64,000 nt of DNA from Candidatus Rhodoferax odensensis (GTDB taxonomy: Bacteria > Pseudomonadota > Gammaproteobacteria > Burkholderiales > Burkholderiaceae_C): the NCBI GenBank assembly GCA_016718405.1, contig JADKDJ010000035.1, positions 124,001 to 188,000 on the forward strand, in the 5' to 3' direction. Below are positions 34,033 through 43,008 of this stretch, piece after piece. Under the pieces are notes generated by a model. The model saw only the letters and a program-made list of their open reading frames with translations. It was not told the DNA's origin and did no database searches. Within the stretch, counting starts at the first letter, position 1. The number at the start of each line of letters is the position of its first letter. The position numbers and the translations under genes are program-made.

Positions 34033-34148
34033 AAGTGGGGCACACCTTCTTGCAATATCAATACCGTGACGCTTGCCCAGTATCGCGCATCGGGAACCCT
34101 GTATGGATTGAAACTCCTCACGTGATGAATTTCCAGGGCCACCAAACG

Positions 34149-34176
34149 AAAAACCCCGCGTAGAACGCAGGGTTTT
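34149..34176 (-). terminator. Intrinsic terminator after rpmA
   Basis: On the minus strand AAAACCCTGCG, loop TTCTA and CGCGGGGTTTTT form an 11-bp stem with one G-U pair, followed by a T tract. It lies 18 bases past the rpmA stop and upstream of obgE, so rplU-rpmA can be transcribed as a unit with reduced flow into obgE. Confidence 0.85.
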
Positions 34177-34194
34177 CACAGGGGCTGTTCAGAC

Positions 34195-34452
34195 TTAGAC
34201 CGTCGTCACGCTCACAGTGTGCTTGTTGAGCATACCCTTGACGGCAAACGTGACATGCCCGTCAACGAGCGCAAACAAGGTGTGGTCCTTGCCTATGCCA
34301 ACATTGGTGCCGGGGTGGAATTTGGTGCCACGCTGACGCACGATGATTGAGCCAGCGCTGATCAATTCACCACCAAATGCCTTGACGCCAAGCATCTTGG
34401 GTTGGGAATCGCGCCCATTTCGCGTAGAGCCGCCGCCTTTTTTCTGTGCCAT
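34195..34452 (-). CDS. rpmA: Ribosomal protein bL27
   Basis: An 85-residue protein beginning MAQKKGGGSTRNGRDSQPKM, the N-terminal tail that reaches the peptidyl-transferase centre, followed by FGGELISAGSIIVRQRGTKF and HPGTNVGIGKDHTLFAL. Typical length. Twelve bases behind rplU and ahead of a strong terminator. Confidence 0.98.
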   Translation of the reverse strand: MAQKKGGGSTRNGRDSQPKMLGVKAFGGELISAGSIIVRQRGTKFHPGTNVGIGKDHTLFALVDGHVTFAVKGMLNKHTVSVTTV

Positions 34453-34464
34453 GACTGCTGCTCC

Positions 34465-34776
34465 TTATGCGGCAATGTCGCCCACGAGCAGTTCTGTAAA
34501 CTGCTGGCGATGACCCTGACGTTTTTGGTAGTGCTTGCGACGGCGCATCTTGAAGATGCTGACCTTGTCATGCTTGCCGTGCGCCACCACCGTGACCTTG
34601 ACCGTTGCACCGGACACCAAGGGCGTACCCACCTTGATCTCGGCGCCGTTTCCGACTGCCAGAACCTGGTCGATCACAATCTCTTGGCCTACGTCCGCAG
34701 CAATCTGTTCTACTTTAATCTTTTCGCCAGCAGCAACACGATACTGTTTGCCACCGGTTTTTATGACCGCGTACAT
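34465..34776 (-). CDS. rplU: Ribosomal protein bL21
   Basis: A 103-residue 50S protein, MYAVIKTGGKQYRVAAGEKI at the start, and the RNA-binding C-terminal KMRRRKHYQKRQGHRQQFTE. First gene of the rplU-rpmA unit, divergent from ispB, the usual arrangement in Proteobacteria. Confidence 0.98.
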   Translation of the reverse strand: MYAVIKTGGKQYRVAAGEKIKVEQIAADVGQEIVIDQVLAVGNGAEIKVGTPLVSGATVKVTVVAHGKHDKVSIFKMRRRKHYQKRQGHRQQFTELLVGDIAA

Positions 34777-34826
34777 ATTAACCTCTACTTGTTTAGCTCT
34801 GGGAACGGATTTTCACAGAGCCTTTT

Positions 34827-34832
34827 AGTATA
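34827..34832 (-). promoter_or_regulatory. Probable rplU promoter -10
   Basis: TATACT in GTGCTATACTAAAAGG on the minus strand, about 50 bases before the rplU start codon. A clear -35 was not found at the standard spacing, so the assignment rests on the -10 and on position. Confidence 0.4.
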
Positions 34833-34905
34833 GCACGAACTCACCGCTGGACCTGATCCGCTAGTTCGGCCCGCTAGTCATCGAGAAAGGTCGGCCCAGC
34901 CTTTC

Positions 34906-34911
34906 TATAAT
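34906..34911 (+). promoter_or_regulatory. ispB promoter -10
   Basis: A consensus TATAAT in CTTTCTATAATCGC, 25 bases before the TTG start of ispB. The -35 is weak. The predicted leader is under 20 bases and contains no good Shine-Dalgarno sequence. Confidence 0.5.
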
Positions 34912-34936
34912 CGCAGCACTTTTCCGGTCCATCTTC

Positions 34937-35920
34937 TTGCAAGCCCATTCCTCCAGTACGGCCGAGTCACTCGCCATCATTGCGCCTGACATGCGCGAGG
35001 TCGACCGGGTCATTGCCGAACGACTCGAATCCGGCGTTCCCCTGGTGGGCAACGTCGCCCGTTACATCATCGCGGCGGGCGGAAAACGCTTGCGCCCGTC
35101 GCTGCTGCTGTTGACGTGTGGGGCATTGGGTTATCAGGGGGAGCAAAGGTTTAATCTCGCTGCGGTAGTCGAATTCATTCATACCGCAACCTTGCTGCAC
35201 GATGATGTCGTGGATGCATCGACCCTTCGTCGCGGCAATGCCACAGCAAATGAAACATTTGGTAACCCAGCCAGCGTCTTGGTAGGCGACTTCCTCTACT
35301 CCCGAGCGTTTCAGATGATGGTTCAGGCGCAGGACATGCGCATCATGGCTGTTCTGGCCGACGCAACCAACGTGATTGCCGAAGGCGAAGTGATGCAACT
35401 GATGAACATGCATAACGCTGGTCTTGACGAGGCCGGTTATTTGCAGGTTATCCGATCCAAGACCGCCAAGCTTTTTGAGGCCAGCGCTCGAGTAGGTGCC
35501 ATCCTTGCCAACGCGAGCGCGGAGATGGAAGAGGCTTGTGCGAACTATGGTCAGGCGCTCGGCACAGCCTTTCAGGTGATCGACGATGTGCTGGACTACG
35601 CGGGCGACGTAAGCCTCATGGGCAAGAACTTGGGCGATGATTTGCGTGAAGGCAAGGCCACGCTGCCGCTCATCGCAGCAATGCAACGCGGATCGGTGGG
35701 CCAACGTGAGACGGTCCAATTGGCAATCGAGCGCGGCGATGTGGGAATGCTCGATCAGGTGGTCCGCATCGTGCACGAGACGGGCGCGCTAGAAGTAGCC
35801 CAGCACGCTGCCGCGGCTGAAGCCCGTCGCGCTGTCGCGCAAGCAAGCCGACTTCCAAGCACGCCGCATGCGCAGTGTTTGATACAATTGGCGGCTCGGC
35901 TTTTGGAGCGCCAACACTGA
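34937..35920 (+). CDS. ispB: Octaprenyl diphosphate synthase IspB
   Basis: 327 residues from a TTG at 34937; the segment SLAIIAPDMREVDRVIAERL belongs to the family N-terminus, so the ATG at 34991 is less likely. It makes the polyprenyl side chain of ubiquinone. First Asp-rich motif DDVVD in FIHTATLLHDDVVDASTLRR (about 84-103), second DDVLD in FQVIDDVLDYAGD (about 213-225); GGKRLRP is present near 48. Divergent from rplU. A short GC-rich hairpin falls in its last codons, just before the tRNA-Pro gene. Confidence 0.95.
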   Translation: MQAHSSSTAESLAIIAPDMREVDRVIAERLESGVPLVGNVARYIIAAGGKRLRPSLLLLTCGALGYQGEQRFNLAAVVEFIHTATLLHDDVVDASTLRRGNATANETFGNPASVLVGDFLYSRAFQMMVQAQDMRIMAVLADATNVIAEGEVMQLMNMHNAGLDEAGYLQVIRSKTAKLFEASARVGAILANASAEMEEACANYGQALGTAFQVIDDVLDYAGDVSLMGKNLGDDLREGKATLPLIAAMQRGSVGQRETVQLAIERGDVGMLDQVVRIVHETGALEVAQHAAAAEARRAVAQASRLPSTPHAQCLIQLAARLLERQH

Positions 35921-35947
35921 GGGTTGACCTCTCAGAATGGCTGCAAA

Positions 35948-36024
35948 CGGGGTGTAGCTTAGCCTGGTAGAGCGCTACGTTCGGGACGTAGAGGCCGGAG
36001 GTTCGAATCCTCTCACCCCGACCA
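35948..36024 (+). tRNA. tRNA-Pro (anticodon CGG)
   Basis: Full cloverleaf with encoded CCA. The acceptor stem pairs CGGGGTG with CACCCCG, discriminator A. The anticodon stem CTACG/CGTAG encloses the loop TTCGGGA, giving anticodon CGG. The T arm contains GGTTCGAATCC. It lies 27 bases after ispB and 135 bases before the pilB start. Confidence 0.97.
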
Positions 36025-36159
36025 GTGGACCGACAACCCACCGACGCCTGTTGTCATTCAGCGTCCCTCAGCATCATCCCAGTGCCCTTTCGATTTACAT
36101 CGACCGGGCAATCAGCGATGATTGCGTCATCTTCCTTACACGCGATACCATTCAGGGCT

Positions 36160-37894
36160 ATGGCCGCCGTTGACACAACCCATCGAGACTCCCCAGCCAT
36201 GGCCCTGCCTGGGTTGGGCCGCGCGCTGATTTTGGCAGGCAAGCTCGGGCAAAGGTCGGCGGAGGAGATTTACCGCAAGGCGGAGGCAAGTCGAACAAGC
36301 TTTATCGCCGAGTTGACTGGCTCCGGCGCAGTCTCTGCCGCAGACTTGGCACACACCATGTCCACTGCGTTCGCTGCACCCCTGGTCGACGTAGACGCGA
36401 TTGACCTGCAGCGCGCGCCCAAGGACTTGCTCGACCCGAAGATATGTCAAGCCTACCGAATCATCGTTCTAAGCAAGCGCGGCAACCGTCTGATTGTTGC
36501 CACCGCTGATCCGTCAGACAGTCAAGCTGCAGAAAAGATCAAGTTTGCCACGCAGATGGGCGTGGACTGGGTGATTGCCGAGTACGACAAGCTGTCTCGC
36601 ATAGTCGCCGCCAACTCGGTCTCCGCTTCGGAAACGATGGACAACATCATCGGCGGAGACTTTGAGTTCGATGATAGTTTCGATGAGGCTATTGCCGAGG
36701 CCACCGAAACAAGCGTGTCGGAAGTTGAGGATGCCCCGGTTGTCAAGTTCCTGCACAAGATGCTGCTCGATGCCTTCAGCATGCGCGCGTCGGACTTGCA
36801 CTTCGAGCCCTACGAACACAACTACCGGGTCCGGTTCCGGATTGACGGGGAATTGCGTGAAATTGCCTCGCCGCCAATTGCCATCAAGGACAAACTGGCC
36901 TCTCGCATCAAGGTTATCTCCCGGATGGATATTTCGGAGAAGCGTGTTCCGCAAGACGGCAAGATGAAGCTCAAAGGTGGGGCCCGACCGTGTCATTGAC
37001 TTCCGCGTCAGCACCTTGCCTACGTTGTTTGGCGAGAAAATCGTTATCCGAATCTTGGACCCGAGCAGTGCCAGGCTCGGCATCGACGCGCTGGGTTATG
37101 AGCCGATCGAGAAGGAACGCCTGATGCAGGCGATCGCCCGTCCGTACGGAATGATTCTAGTCACCGGCCCGACCGGCTCCGGAAAGACGGTCTCACTCTA
37201 TACGTGTCTGAACCTGCTCAACAAACCTGGCATCAATATCGCTACTGCCGAGGACCCTTCGGAAATCAACCTGCCCGGCGTCAACCAGGTCAACATGAAT
37301 GAGAAAGCCGGGTTGAATTTTGCGGTGGCACTCAGGGCATTTCTGCGGCAAGACCCGGATGTGATCATGGTCGGGGAGATCCGTGATCTGGAGACCGCAG
37401 ATATCTCGATCAAGGCAGCCCAGACCGGGCACTTGGTATTGTCAACCTTGCACACCAACGACGCACCAACCACGTTGACGCGCATGCGTAACATGGGTAT
37501 CGCGCCGTTCAACATCGCGTCGAGCGTGATCCTGATCACCGCGCAGCGTTTGGCGCGTCGGCTTTGTCCGAACTGCAAGACGCCGTCGGACCTGCCGCGC
37601 AAGGCGTTACTGGACGCGGGATTCAACGAAGCGGAGCTTGACGGCACTTGGGTCAATTACCGCGCGGTGGGTTGCTCGATGTGCAACAACGGCTACAAGG
37701 GACGTGTTGGCGTCTACCAGGTGATGCCGATAACAGAAGAGATTCAACGCATCATCTTGCGAGACGGTAGTGCCTTGGATATTGCGGAGCAAGCCAGTCG
37801 GGAAGGCGTACGGTCGCTGCGCCACGCGGGCTTGCATAAGGTCAAGCTGGGAGTGACTTCGCTCGAAGAAGTTATCGCGGTTACCAACGAGTAA
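36160..37894 (+). pseudogene. pilB: Type IV pilus assembly ATPase PilB, single-base frameshift
   Basis: The ATG at 36160 (MAAVDTTHRDSPAMALPGLG) begins a PilB of about 578 residues if repaired. The first part holds the N-terminal MshEN-type domain and the start of the ATPase (VKFLHKMLLDAFSMRASDLH, EPYEHNYRVRFRIDGELREI) and goes out of frame after PQDGKMKLK near 36976. The rest continues in the +1 frame as VGPDRVIDFRVSTLPTLFGE, with Walker A GPTGSGKT, Walker B MVGEIRDLETADI, and the zinc CPNC/CSMC pair. One extra G in AAAGGTGGGG explains the shift. PilB powers pilus extension. Without correction the ATPase lacks its P loop. pilC and pilD downstream are intact. Confidence 0.9.
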
Positions 37895-37915
37895 ATCAGT
37901 AAAGCAGGGGAAGAC

Positions 37916-39133
37916 ATGGCCAGTGCAAAACCCAAGGTCGGCAACGAATCCGTGTACGAATGGGAGGGAAAAGACCGAAACGGGAAACAGGTGCGGGGCG
38001 AGACCCGCGCCGCCGGTGAGAATCAGGTCAAGTCAGCGCTGCGCCGCCAAGGAGTGACGCCCACGAAGATCAAGAAGCGCCGGATGAGCGCGGGTCGGTC
38101 CATCAAGCCGAAGGACATCTCGATTTTCACGCGCCAGCTTGCCACCATGATGAAGGCTGGTGTACCGCTTCTGCAAGCCTTTGACATTGTGGGTCGAGGC
38201 AACCCCAACCCCAGCGTCACCAAGATGCTCAACGACATTCGCACCGATGTTGAAACCGGTACGTCTTTGAGTGTCGCGTTCCGCAAGTTCCCCCGCTATT
38301 TTGACAACCTTTACTGCAATCTCGTCGAAGCAGGGGAGCAGGCGGGCATCTTGGATCAGTTGCTCGATCGTCTCGCCGTTTACTTGGAAAAGACCGAAGC
38401 CATCAAGTCGAAGATTAAGTCGGCGCTGATGTACCCGATCTCCGTGCTTGTGGTGGCGTTCGTGGTGGTCGCGGTCATCATGATTTTTGTGATTCCGGCT
38501 TTCAAGCAAGTTTTTACGTCCTTTGGCGCGGATTTGCCAGGGCCCACTTTGTTTGTTATGGCCATCAGCGAAGTGTTCGTGCAGTGGTGGTGGCTGATCT
38601 TTGGCGGTATTGGCGGCGGCTTTTACTTTTTCATGCAGGCCTGGGGCCGCAGCGAGAAGGTCCAGATGTTTATGGATCGATTACTACTCAAGATGCCGAT
38701 ATTTGGCGCCTTGGTCAACAAGTCGTGTATTGCGCGCTGGACCCGCACGCTATCCACCATGTTTGCCGCAGGCGTGCCGTTAGTGGAGGCGCTGGACTCG
38801 GTCGGCGGCGCCTCAGGCAACTCTGTATACGCCAGCGCGACGCTGAAGATTCAGCAGGAGGTCTCAACCGGAACGGCCCTCACAACCGCTATGACCAATG
38901 CCAACTTGTTTCCGTCAATGGTGTTGCAGATGTGCGCCATCGGCGAGGAGTCTGGCTCGATCGATCATATGCTGGGCAAAGCTGCGGACTTTTATGAGGC
39001 CGAGGTTGACGACATGGTGGCAGGCATTTCCAGCTTGATGGAGCCAATCATCATTGTGATCTTGGGAACCATTATTGGTGGCATTGTCGTGTCCATGTAT
39101 CTCCCCATCTTCAAACTTGGTCAAGTGGTTTGA
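37916..39133 (+). CDS. pilC: Type IV pilus inner-membrane platform protein PilC
   Basis: 405 residues. Two T2SSF domains (about 70-195 and 275-395), each with the pattern FTRQLATMMKAGVPLLQAFD or WTRTLSTMFAAGVPLVEALD and a G-x-x-L-S/T amphipathic stretch. Membrane helices lie at about 172-195, 215-240 and 372-395. It forms the platform that PilB and PilT turn to assemble or retract pilin. It sits between pilB and pilD, the usual order, 21 bases behind pilB. Confidence 0.97.
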   Translation: MASAKPKVGNESVYEWEGKDRNGKQVRGETRAAGENQVKSALRRQGVTPTKIKKRRMSAGRSIKPKDISIFTRQLATMMKAGVPLLQAFDIVGRGNPNPSVTKMLNDIRTDVETGTSLSVAFRKFPRYFDNLYCNLVEAGEQAGILDQLLDRLAVYLEKTEAIKSKIKSALMYPISVLVVAFVVVAVIMIFVIPAFKQVFTSFGADLPGPTLFVMAISEVFVQWWWLIFGGIGGGFYFFMQAWGRSEKVQMFMDRLLLKMPIFGALVNKSCIARWTRTLSTMFAAGVPLVEALDSVGGASGNSVYASATLKIQQEVSTGTALTTAMTNANLFPSMVLQMCAIGEESGSIDHMLGKAADFYEAEVDDMVAGISSLMEPIIIVILGTIIGGIVVSMYLPIFKLGQVV

Positions 39134-39975
39134 TGTTGCCGGTGCAGTGGATAGACATCCTTGCCTTTGGTCTTCTCGGTTTGGCGGTCGGCAGTTTTCT
39201 CAACGTCGTTGTCCACCGCCTGCCCAAGGTCATGGAGCGGCAGTGGCAGGAGGAGTACGAGCACGCCAAGGGCGACCAAGCGGTCGCGCGGGAACCCTTC
39301 AACTTGATGGTCCCGCGATCGCGGTGCCCGCATTGTGGCCACGCTATTGGCTGGCGGGAGAACATTCCAGTCCTGAGTTACCTCTGGCTTCGCGGCAAGT
39401 GCTCGGCCTGCGCCGCACCAATCAGCGTGCGGTACCCGCTGGTGGAGTTATGCGGGGCCGCCTTGTTTGCCTACTGCGGCGGGCGTTGGGGCGCGACTGT
39501 GACGGCACTGGCCTGGAGCGGATTTTCGGCCACCATCCTGGCCCTTGCGCTGATTGACTGGGACACGACCCTATTGCCGGACGACTTGACGCTGCCTCTG
39601 TTATGGGGCGGCTTGGTGGTGGCAACACTGCAGTGGTCGGCGGTCCCATTGACCGCGGCAATCTGGGGCGTGGTCGCGGGTTACCTGTCCTTATGGGCAG
39701 TCTACTGGGTTTTCAAGCTGACCACGGGCAAGGAAGGTATGGGTTATGGTGACTTCAAGCTCTTCGCCGCGCTGGGCGCGTGGTTCGGTTGGCAAGCGCT
39801 GATTCCGATAATCCTGATGGCTTCGATCATTGGCGCCCTGGTCGGTATCGCCATGAAGTTCTCCAGTGGACTGCGAGAAGGCGGCTACGTCCCGTTTGGC
39901 CCGTTTCTAGCGGGAGCAGGCCTCACAGCGATGGTATTCGGCCCCGACTCCATCCTGCGCATCATTGGGTTGTAA
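39133..39975 (+). CDS. pilD: Prepilin peptidase/N-methyltransferase PilD
   Basis: 280 residues from the ATG at 39133, overlapping the pilC stop by one base. The N-terminal methylase-type domain has the four-cysteine motif CPHCGH...CSAC (about 57-97). The peptidase part has the aspartates in DWDTTLLPDDLTLPLLW and GYGDFKLFAALGAW. Several membrane helices. It cleaves and N-methylates type IV prepilins and pseudopilins. Confidence 0.97.
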   Translation: MLPVQWIDILAFGLLGLAVGSFLNVVVHRLPKVMERQWQEEYEHAKGDQAVAREPFNLMVPRSRCPHCGHAIGWRENIPVLSYLWLRGKCSACAAPISVRYPLVELCGAALFAYCGGRWGATVTALAWSGFSATILALALIDWDTTLLPDDLTLPLLWGGLVVATLQWSAVPLTAAIWGVVAGYLSLWAVYWVFKLTTGKEGMGYGDFKLFAALGAWFGWQALIPIILMASIIGALVGIAMKFSSGLREGGYVPFGPFLAGAGLTAMVFGPDSILRIIGL

Positions 39976-39978
39976 CGC

Positions 39979-40590
39979 ATGTCGACGCAGGCACTGCGGA
40001 TTGCCATCACAGGCGGCATCGGCAGTGGCAAGAGCACCGTCGCCAGACTGATGGTCAACCTGGGCGCCGCACTGATTGATGCTGACGCTTTATCGCACGA
40101 ATTGACCGCACGGGGGGGCGCCGCGATCGTGCCGATCATGGAACAGTTCGGTGCATCCGTCTTGACGCAAGATGGCGCACTTGACCGAAGTGTCATGCGC
40201 ACCCGGGTCTTTGGTGACCCACAGGCACGCCGCACCCTGGAACTCATCATGCATCCGCTTGTAGGACAACTCGCGTCTGAGCGTGGCCGCGACGCTGAAC
40301 GGGCTGGGTTTAGATGTGTGTTGTTCGACATCCCCTTGTTGGCGGAATCCTCTGGCTGGCGTCAACGCGTTGATCGAGTTCTGGTCGTAGACTGCGATCA
40401 CGACACTCAGATCGAACGGGTGATGAACCGCAGTCAACTGACAAGAACCACGGTCGAGGCGATCATCGCCGCCCAGGCGACTCGCCAACAGCGTCTGCGC
40501 TGCGCCGATTGCGTCCTCAACAACACGCAGGATTCGCTGGAGACATTGGCCACCGAGGTCAAACAGCTCGCGAGTTCCTTCGGACTATGA
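39979..40590 (+). CDS. coaE: Dephospho-CoA kinase CoaE
   Basis: A 203-residue P-loop kinase for the last step of coenzyme A synthesis. Walker A GGIGSGKST (about 12-20), substrate block LIDADALSHELTARGG, the DIPLLAESSGWRQRVDRVLV motif and the LID region RVMNRSQLTRTTVEAIIAAQ are present. Three bases behind pilD; the order pilD-coaE-zapD-yacG is classic. Confidence 0.97.
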   Translation: MSTQALRIAITGGIGSGKSTVARLMVNLGAALIDADALSHELTARGGAAIVPIMEQFGASVLTQDGALDRSVMRTRVFGDPQARRTLELIMHPLVGQLASERGRDAERAGFRCVLFDIPLLAESSGWRQRVDRVLVVDCDHDTQIERVMNRSQLTRTTVEAIIAAQATRQQRLRCADCVLNNTQDSLETLATEVKQLASSFGL

Positions 40591-40624
40591 TCCAATCTGC
40601 CTCTGCCCGAACAAAAATATCAGC

Positions 40625-41379
40625 GTGATTCTTTACGAGTACCCTTTCAACGAGCGCATCCGGACGTACTTGCGCCTGGAGCATTTGTTCCTTCGTCTGA
40701 GGGAATTGATGGAGCGCACCACGGCACTGGATCATCACTTTGCCCTGACCACCCTGTTTGAAGTGATGGATGTTGGGTCCCGAGCAGACCTCAAATCGGA
40801 TGTATTGAAGGACCTTGACCGCCAACGTCAATCTCTGCTGAGTTACCGCGGCAATCCGGTCATCGATCAACTCGTTCTGCAAGAAGTGGTAGAGCAGTTG
40901 GACAGTTTTTTGCTGCGCTAAATGGGTTGCCTGGCAAAGCCGGGCAATCGCTCACGGAGAATGACTGGCTGATGAGCATTCGCAGTCGTGTCGGCATTCC
41001 TGGCGGCACCTGTGAGTTTGATCTTCCGGCCTACTTTGCTTGGCAACACCATCCCGACGCCGCTCGCCAGTCCGATCTTCGCCGCTGGGCCCAGTCATTG
41101 ACGCCACTGGCTGATTCGATCCATCTTCTGCTCAGGCTCATTCGTGATTCCGGTACACCCCAAAAGGTGATGGCCAACGCTGGCCAGCTTCAACAGAATC
41201 TGCCACAGGGTCGCACCTTCCAGCTGCTTCGATTGTCTGTTGACCCTGGTTTGAAACTGATTCCGGAAATCAGCGGCAACCGGCTGATGGTCTCAATCCG
41301 GTTCATGAAGCACGAAGGCGATGGCCGATTGCAAGCCAGCAGCGATAGCGCCTCGTTTGAGCTGACTCTGTGTTCGTGA
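40625..41379 (+). pseudogene. zapD: Cell division protein ZapD, frameshift in a T run
   Basis: Starts at GTG 40625 (MILYEYPFNERIRTYLRLEH). The first frame ends after VVEQLDSFLLR at 40921. The family sequence resumes in another frame with ALNGLPGKAGQSLTENDWLM and VGIPGGTCEFDLPAYFAWQH and ends at 41379. Adding one T to the six-T run at 40906-40911 restores an uninterrupted ZapD of about 251 residues, the normal length. ZapD crosslinks FtsZ filaments and helps Z-ring assembly. Such run-length changes are typical of base-calling errors, though strand slippage in nature is possible. Confidence 0.88.
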
Positions 41380-41390
41380 GGCAGGTCGCA

Positions 41391-41597
41391 ATGATGGACT
41401 CACTGTTAGTGCGATCGGTGCCCTGCCCCGCCTGCGGCGGTGAGAGCGTTTATGGCCACACCAATCCCCATCGACCGTTTTGCTGTCGCCGCTGCCGAGA
41501 CCTTGACCTCGGGCACTGGGCCAACGAAGAGTTTCGCGTCAAAGCTGATTCCGAAACGGACCCGGCTCCGGATGCTGTGCCGGCAGCACCGCAGTAA
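41391..41597 (+). CDS. yacG: DNA gyrase inhibitor YacG
   Basis: 68 residues from the ATG at 41391, preceded by GAGGCAGG. The zinc ribbon is complete: CPAC (about 11-14) and CCRRCRDLDLGHWANEEF (about 30-47). An acidic, Pro-rich tail follows. YacG binds GyrB and blocks DNA binding by gyrase. It follows zapD at 11 bases, as in many Proteobacteria. Confidence 0.93.
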   Translation: MMDSLLVRSVPCPACGGESVYGHTNPHRPFCCRRCRDLDLGHWANEEFRVKADSETDPAPDAVPAAPQ

Positions 41598-41650
41598 GCT
41601 GCCGCCGTGTCTGCTGCGCCACGCTATGTGCCGCGAAAGGGCTCCTGGGA

Positions 41651-42130
41651 TTATGGTTCGCCAAGCGGCTGCTGTTGCAAATCTCGCTCCTGCGCCAACC
41701 ATTGCAACACCGGAAGCGTGCCGGGCAAGATAGGCGCAAGTTGCACCGGCAATGTCTGCCATGAAAAGGCCTGGCCCTCTCGCATCTGCAAGTCGCCGCT
41801 CCAACGGAACACCTTGCAAAAGCTCAGGCGCACCAGAGCATGTGGATAGTCAACCACCGCTTCTTTCCAGGCTTGCGCTGATTCGATGATGATGCCCAGC
41901 TCTTCGTTCAGCTCACGCCGTAACGCATCGTGCACCGTCTCGCCAGACTCAATCTTCCCACCCGGGAACTCCCAATAGCCACAATATGCTTTGCCGAGTG
42001 GGCGCGAGGTCAACAGAAAGCTGCCGTCGGCCTTTATCAGAACGCCCACCGCAACTTCAACAGGGGGTAGCGACTGAACGCGATCGATGCGAGGTTCGTG
42101 CTGATCGACAAGCAACGTCGGCCCCGTCAC
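41651..42130 (-). CDS. MutT-type Nudix hydrolase
   Basis: A 159-residue protein with an intact Nudix box, GGKIESGETVHDALRRELNE followed by ELG (about 57-79), and the MutT-like VEVAVGVLIKADGSFLLTSR start and YWEFPGG. Probably hydrolyses 8-oxo-dGTP or a related oxidised nucleotide; substrate specificity cannot be fixed by reading. Its start overlaps the DUF815 stop by four bases. Confidence 0.88.
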   Translation of the reverse strand: MTGPTLLVDQHEPRIDRVQSLPPVEVAVGVLIKADGSFLLTSRPLGKAYCGYWEFPGGKIESGETVHDALRRELNEELGIIIESAQAWKEAVVDYPHALVRLSFCKVFRWSGDLQMREGQAFSWQTLPVQLAPILPGTLPVLQWLAQERDLQQQPLGEP

Positions 42131-42999
42131 TGGGCATGCTTTCCCGCGTAATCACGCGCAAACTGGTAGGCGACCCGTCCGCTGCGCGAACCCCGCTCAA
42201 GCGCCCACACCAGCGCCTGCGCCCTGGCGGACTCAATCGCGGCTTGAGCGACGCCAAACGAAGTCAACCACTGCGCGACGATTGTCAGGTACTCCGACTG
42301 ACTAAATGGGTAGAAACTGATCCACAAGCCAAAGCGCTCCGACAACGAGACCTTTTCCTCGACCACCTCGCCTGGATGGACCTCACCCGCCTGCGTATGG
42401 GTATAGGACAGATTGTCCTTCATGTACTCGGGCAGCAAATGCCGCCGGTTGCTGGTGGCATAGACCAGCAGATTGGGCGTCGTAGCAGCCACAGAGCCGT
42501 CAAGAATCGACTTGAGCGCTTTGTAGCCCGACTCGCCCTCTTCAAAACTCAAGTCATCACAGAAGACGATGAACTTCTCTGGACGATCAGACACCATATC
42601 CGCAATATCGGGCAGATCGATCAGGTCCGCCTTGTCAACCTCGATCAGTCGCAAACCTTGCGCCGCGTATTCATCAAGACAGGCGCGTATCAAAGATGAT
42701 TTACCGGTGCCTCGGGCGCCCGTCAAGAGCACGTTGTTGGCCGGCTTGCCAGTAACGAACTGCAGCGTGTTGAGTCGAATCTTTTCCTTCTGCGGACCAA
42801 TCTCCTGCAGGTCACGCAGCCCGATCGCACCAATGTGACGAACCGGCTCCAAAGCGCCGTAGCCGGCGCCCCGTTTGCGGTAGCGATAGGCCACCGATCT
42901 GCTCCAGTCAGGCGGTGTCAACCTCCTTGGCAAAGCCGCTTCAATCCGGTCGATCAGTTGCTCGGCTCGTGATAGCAGGTGGTCCCACTGCTCGTTCAT
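42127..42999 (-). CDS. DUF815 family AAA-type ATPase
   Basis: A 290-residue P-loop protein. Walker A is GARGTGKSSL (about 93-102), Walker B IVFCDDLSFEEGE (about 143-155), sensor-like VYATSNRRHLLPEYM and an arginine-rich ERFGLWISFYPFSQSEYL region. DUF815 proteins are widespread but uncharacterised single-domain ATPases. It lies in the chain argJ-DUF815-mutT on the minus strand, nine bases after argJ. Confidence 0.9.
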   Translation of the reverse strand: MNEQWDHLLSRAEQLIDRIEAALPRRLTPPDWSRSVAYRYRKRGAGYGALEPVRHIGAIGLRDLQEIGPQKEKIRLNTLQFVTGKPANNVLLTGARGTGKSSLIRACLDEYAAQGLRLIEVDKADLIDLPDIADMVSDRPEKFIVFCDDLSFEEGESGYKALKSILDGSVAATTPNLLVYATSNRRHLLPEYMKDNLSYTHTQAGEVHPGEVVEEKVSLSERFGLWISFYPFSQSEYLTIVAQWLTSFGVAQAAIESARAQALVWALERGSRSGRVAYQFARDYAGKHAQ

Positions 43000-43008
43000 G
43001 ACGTGCGC

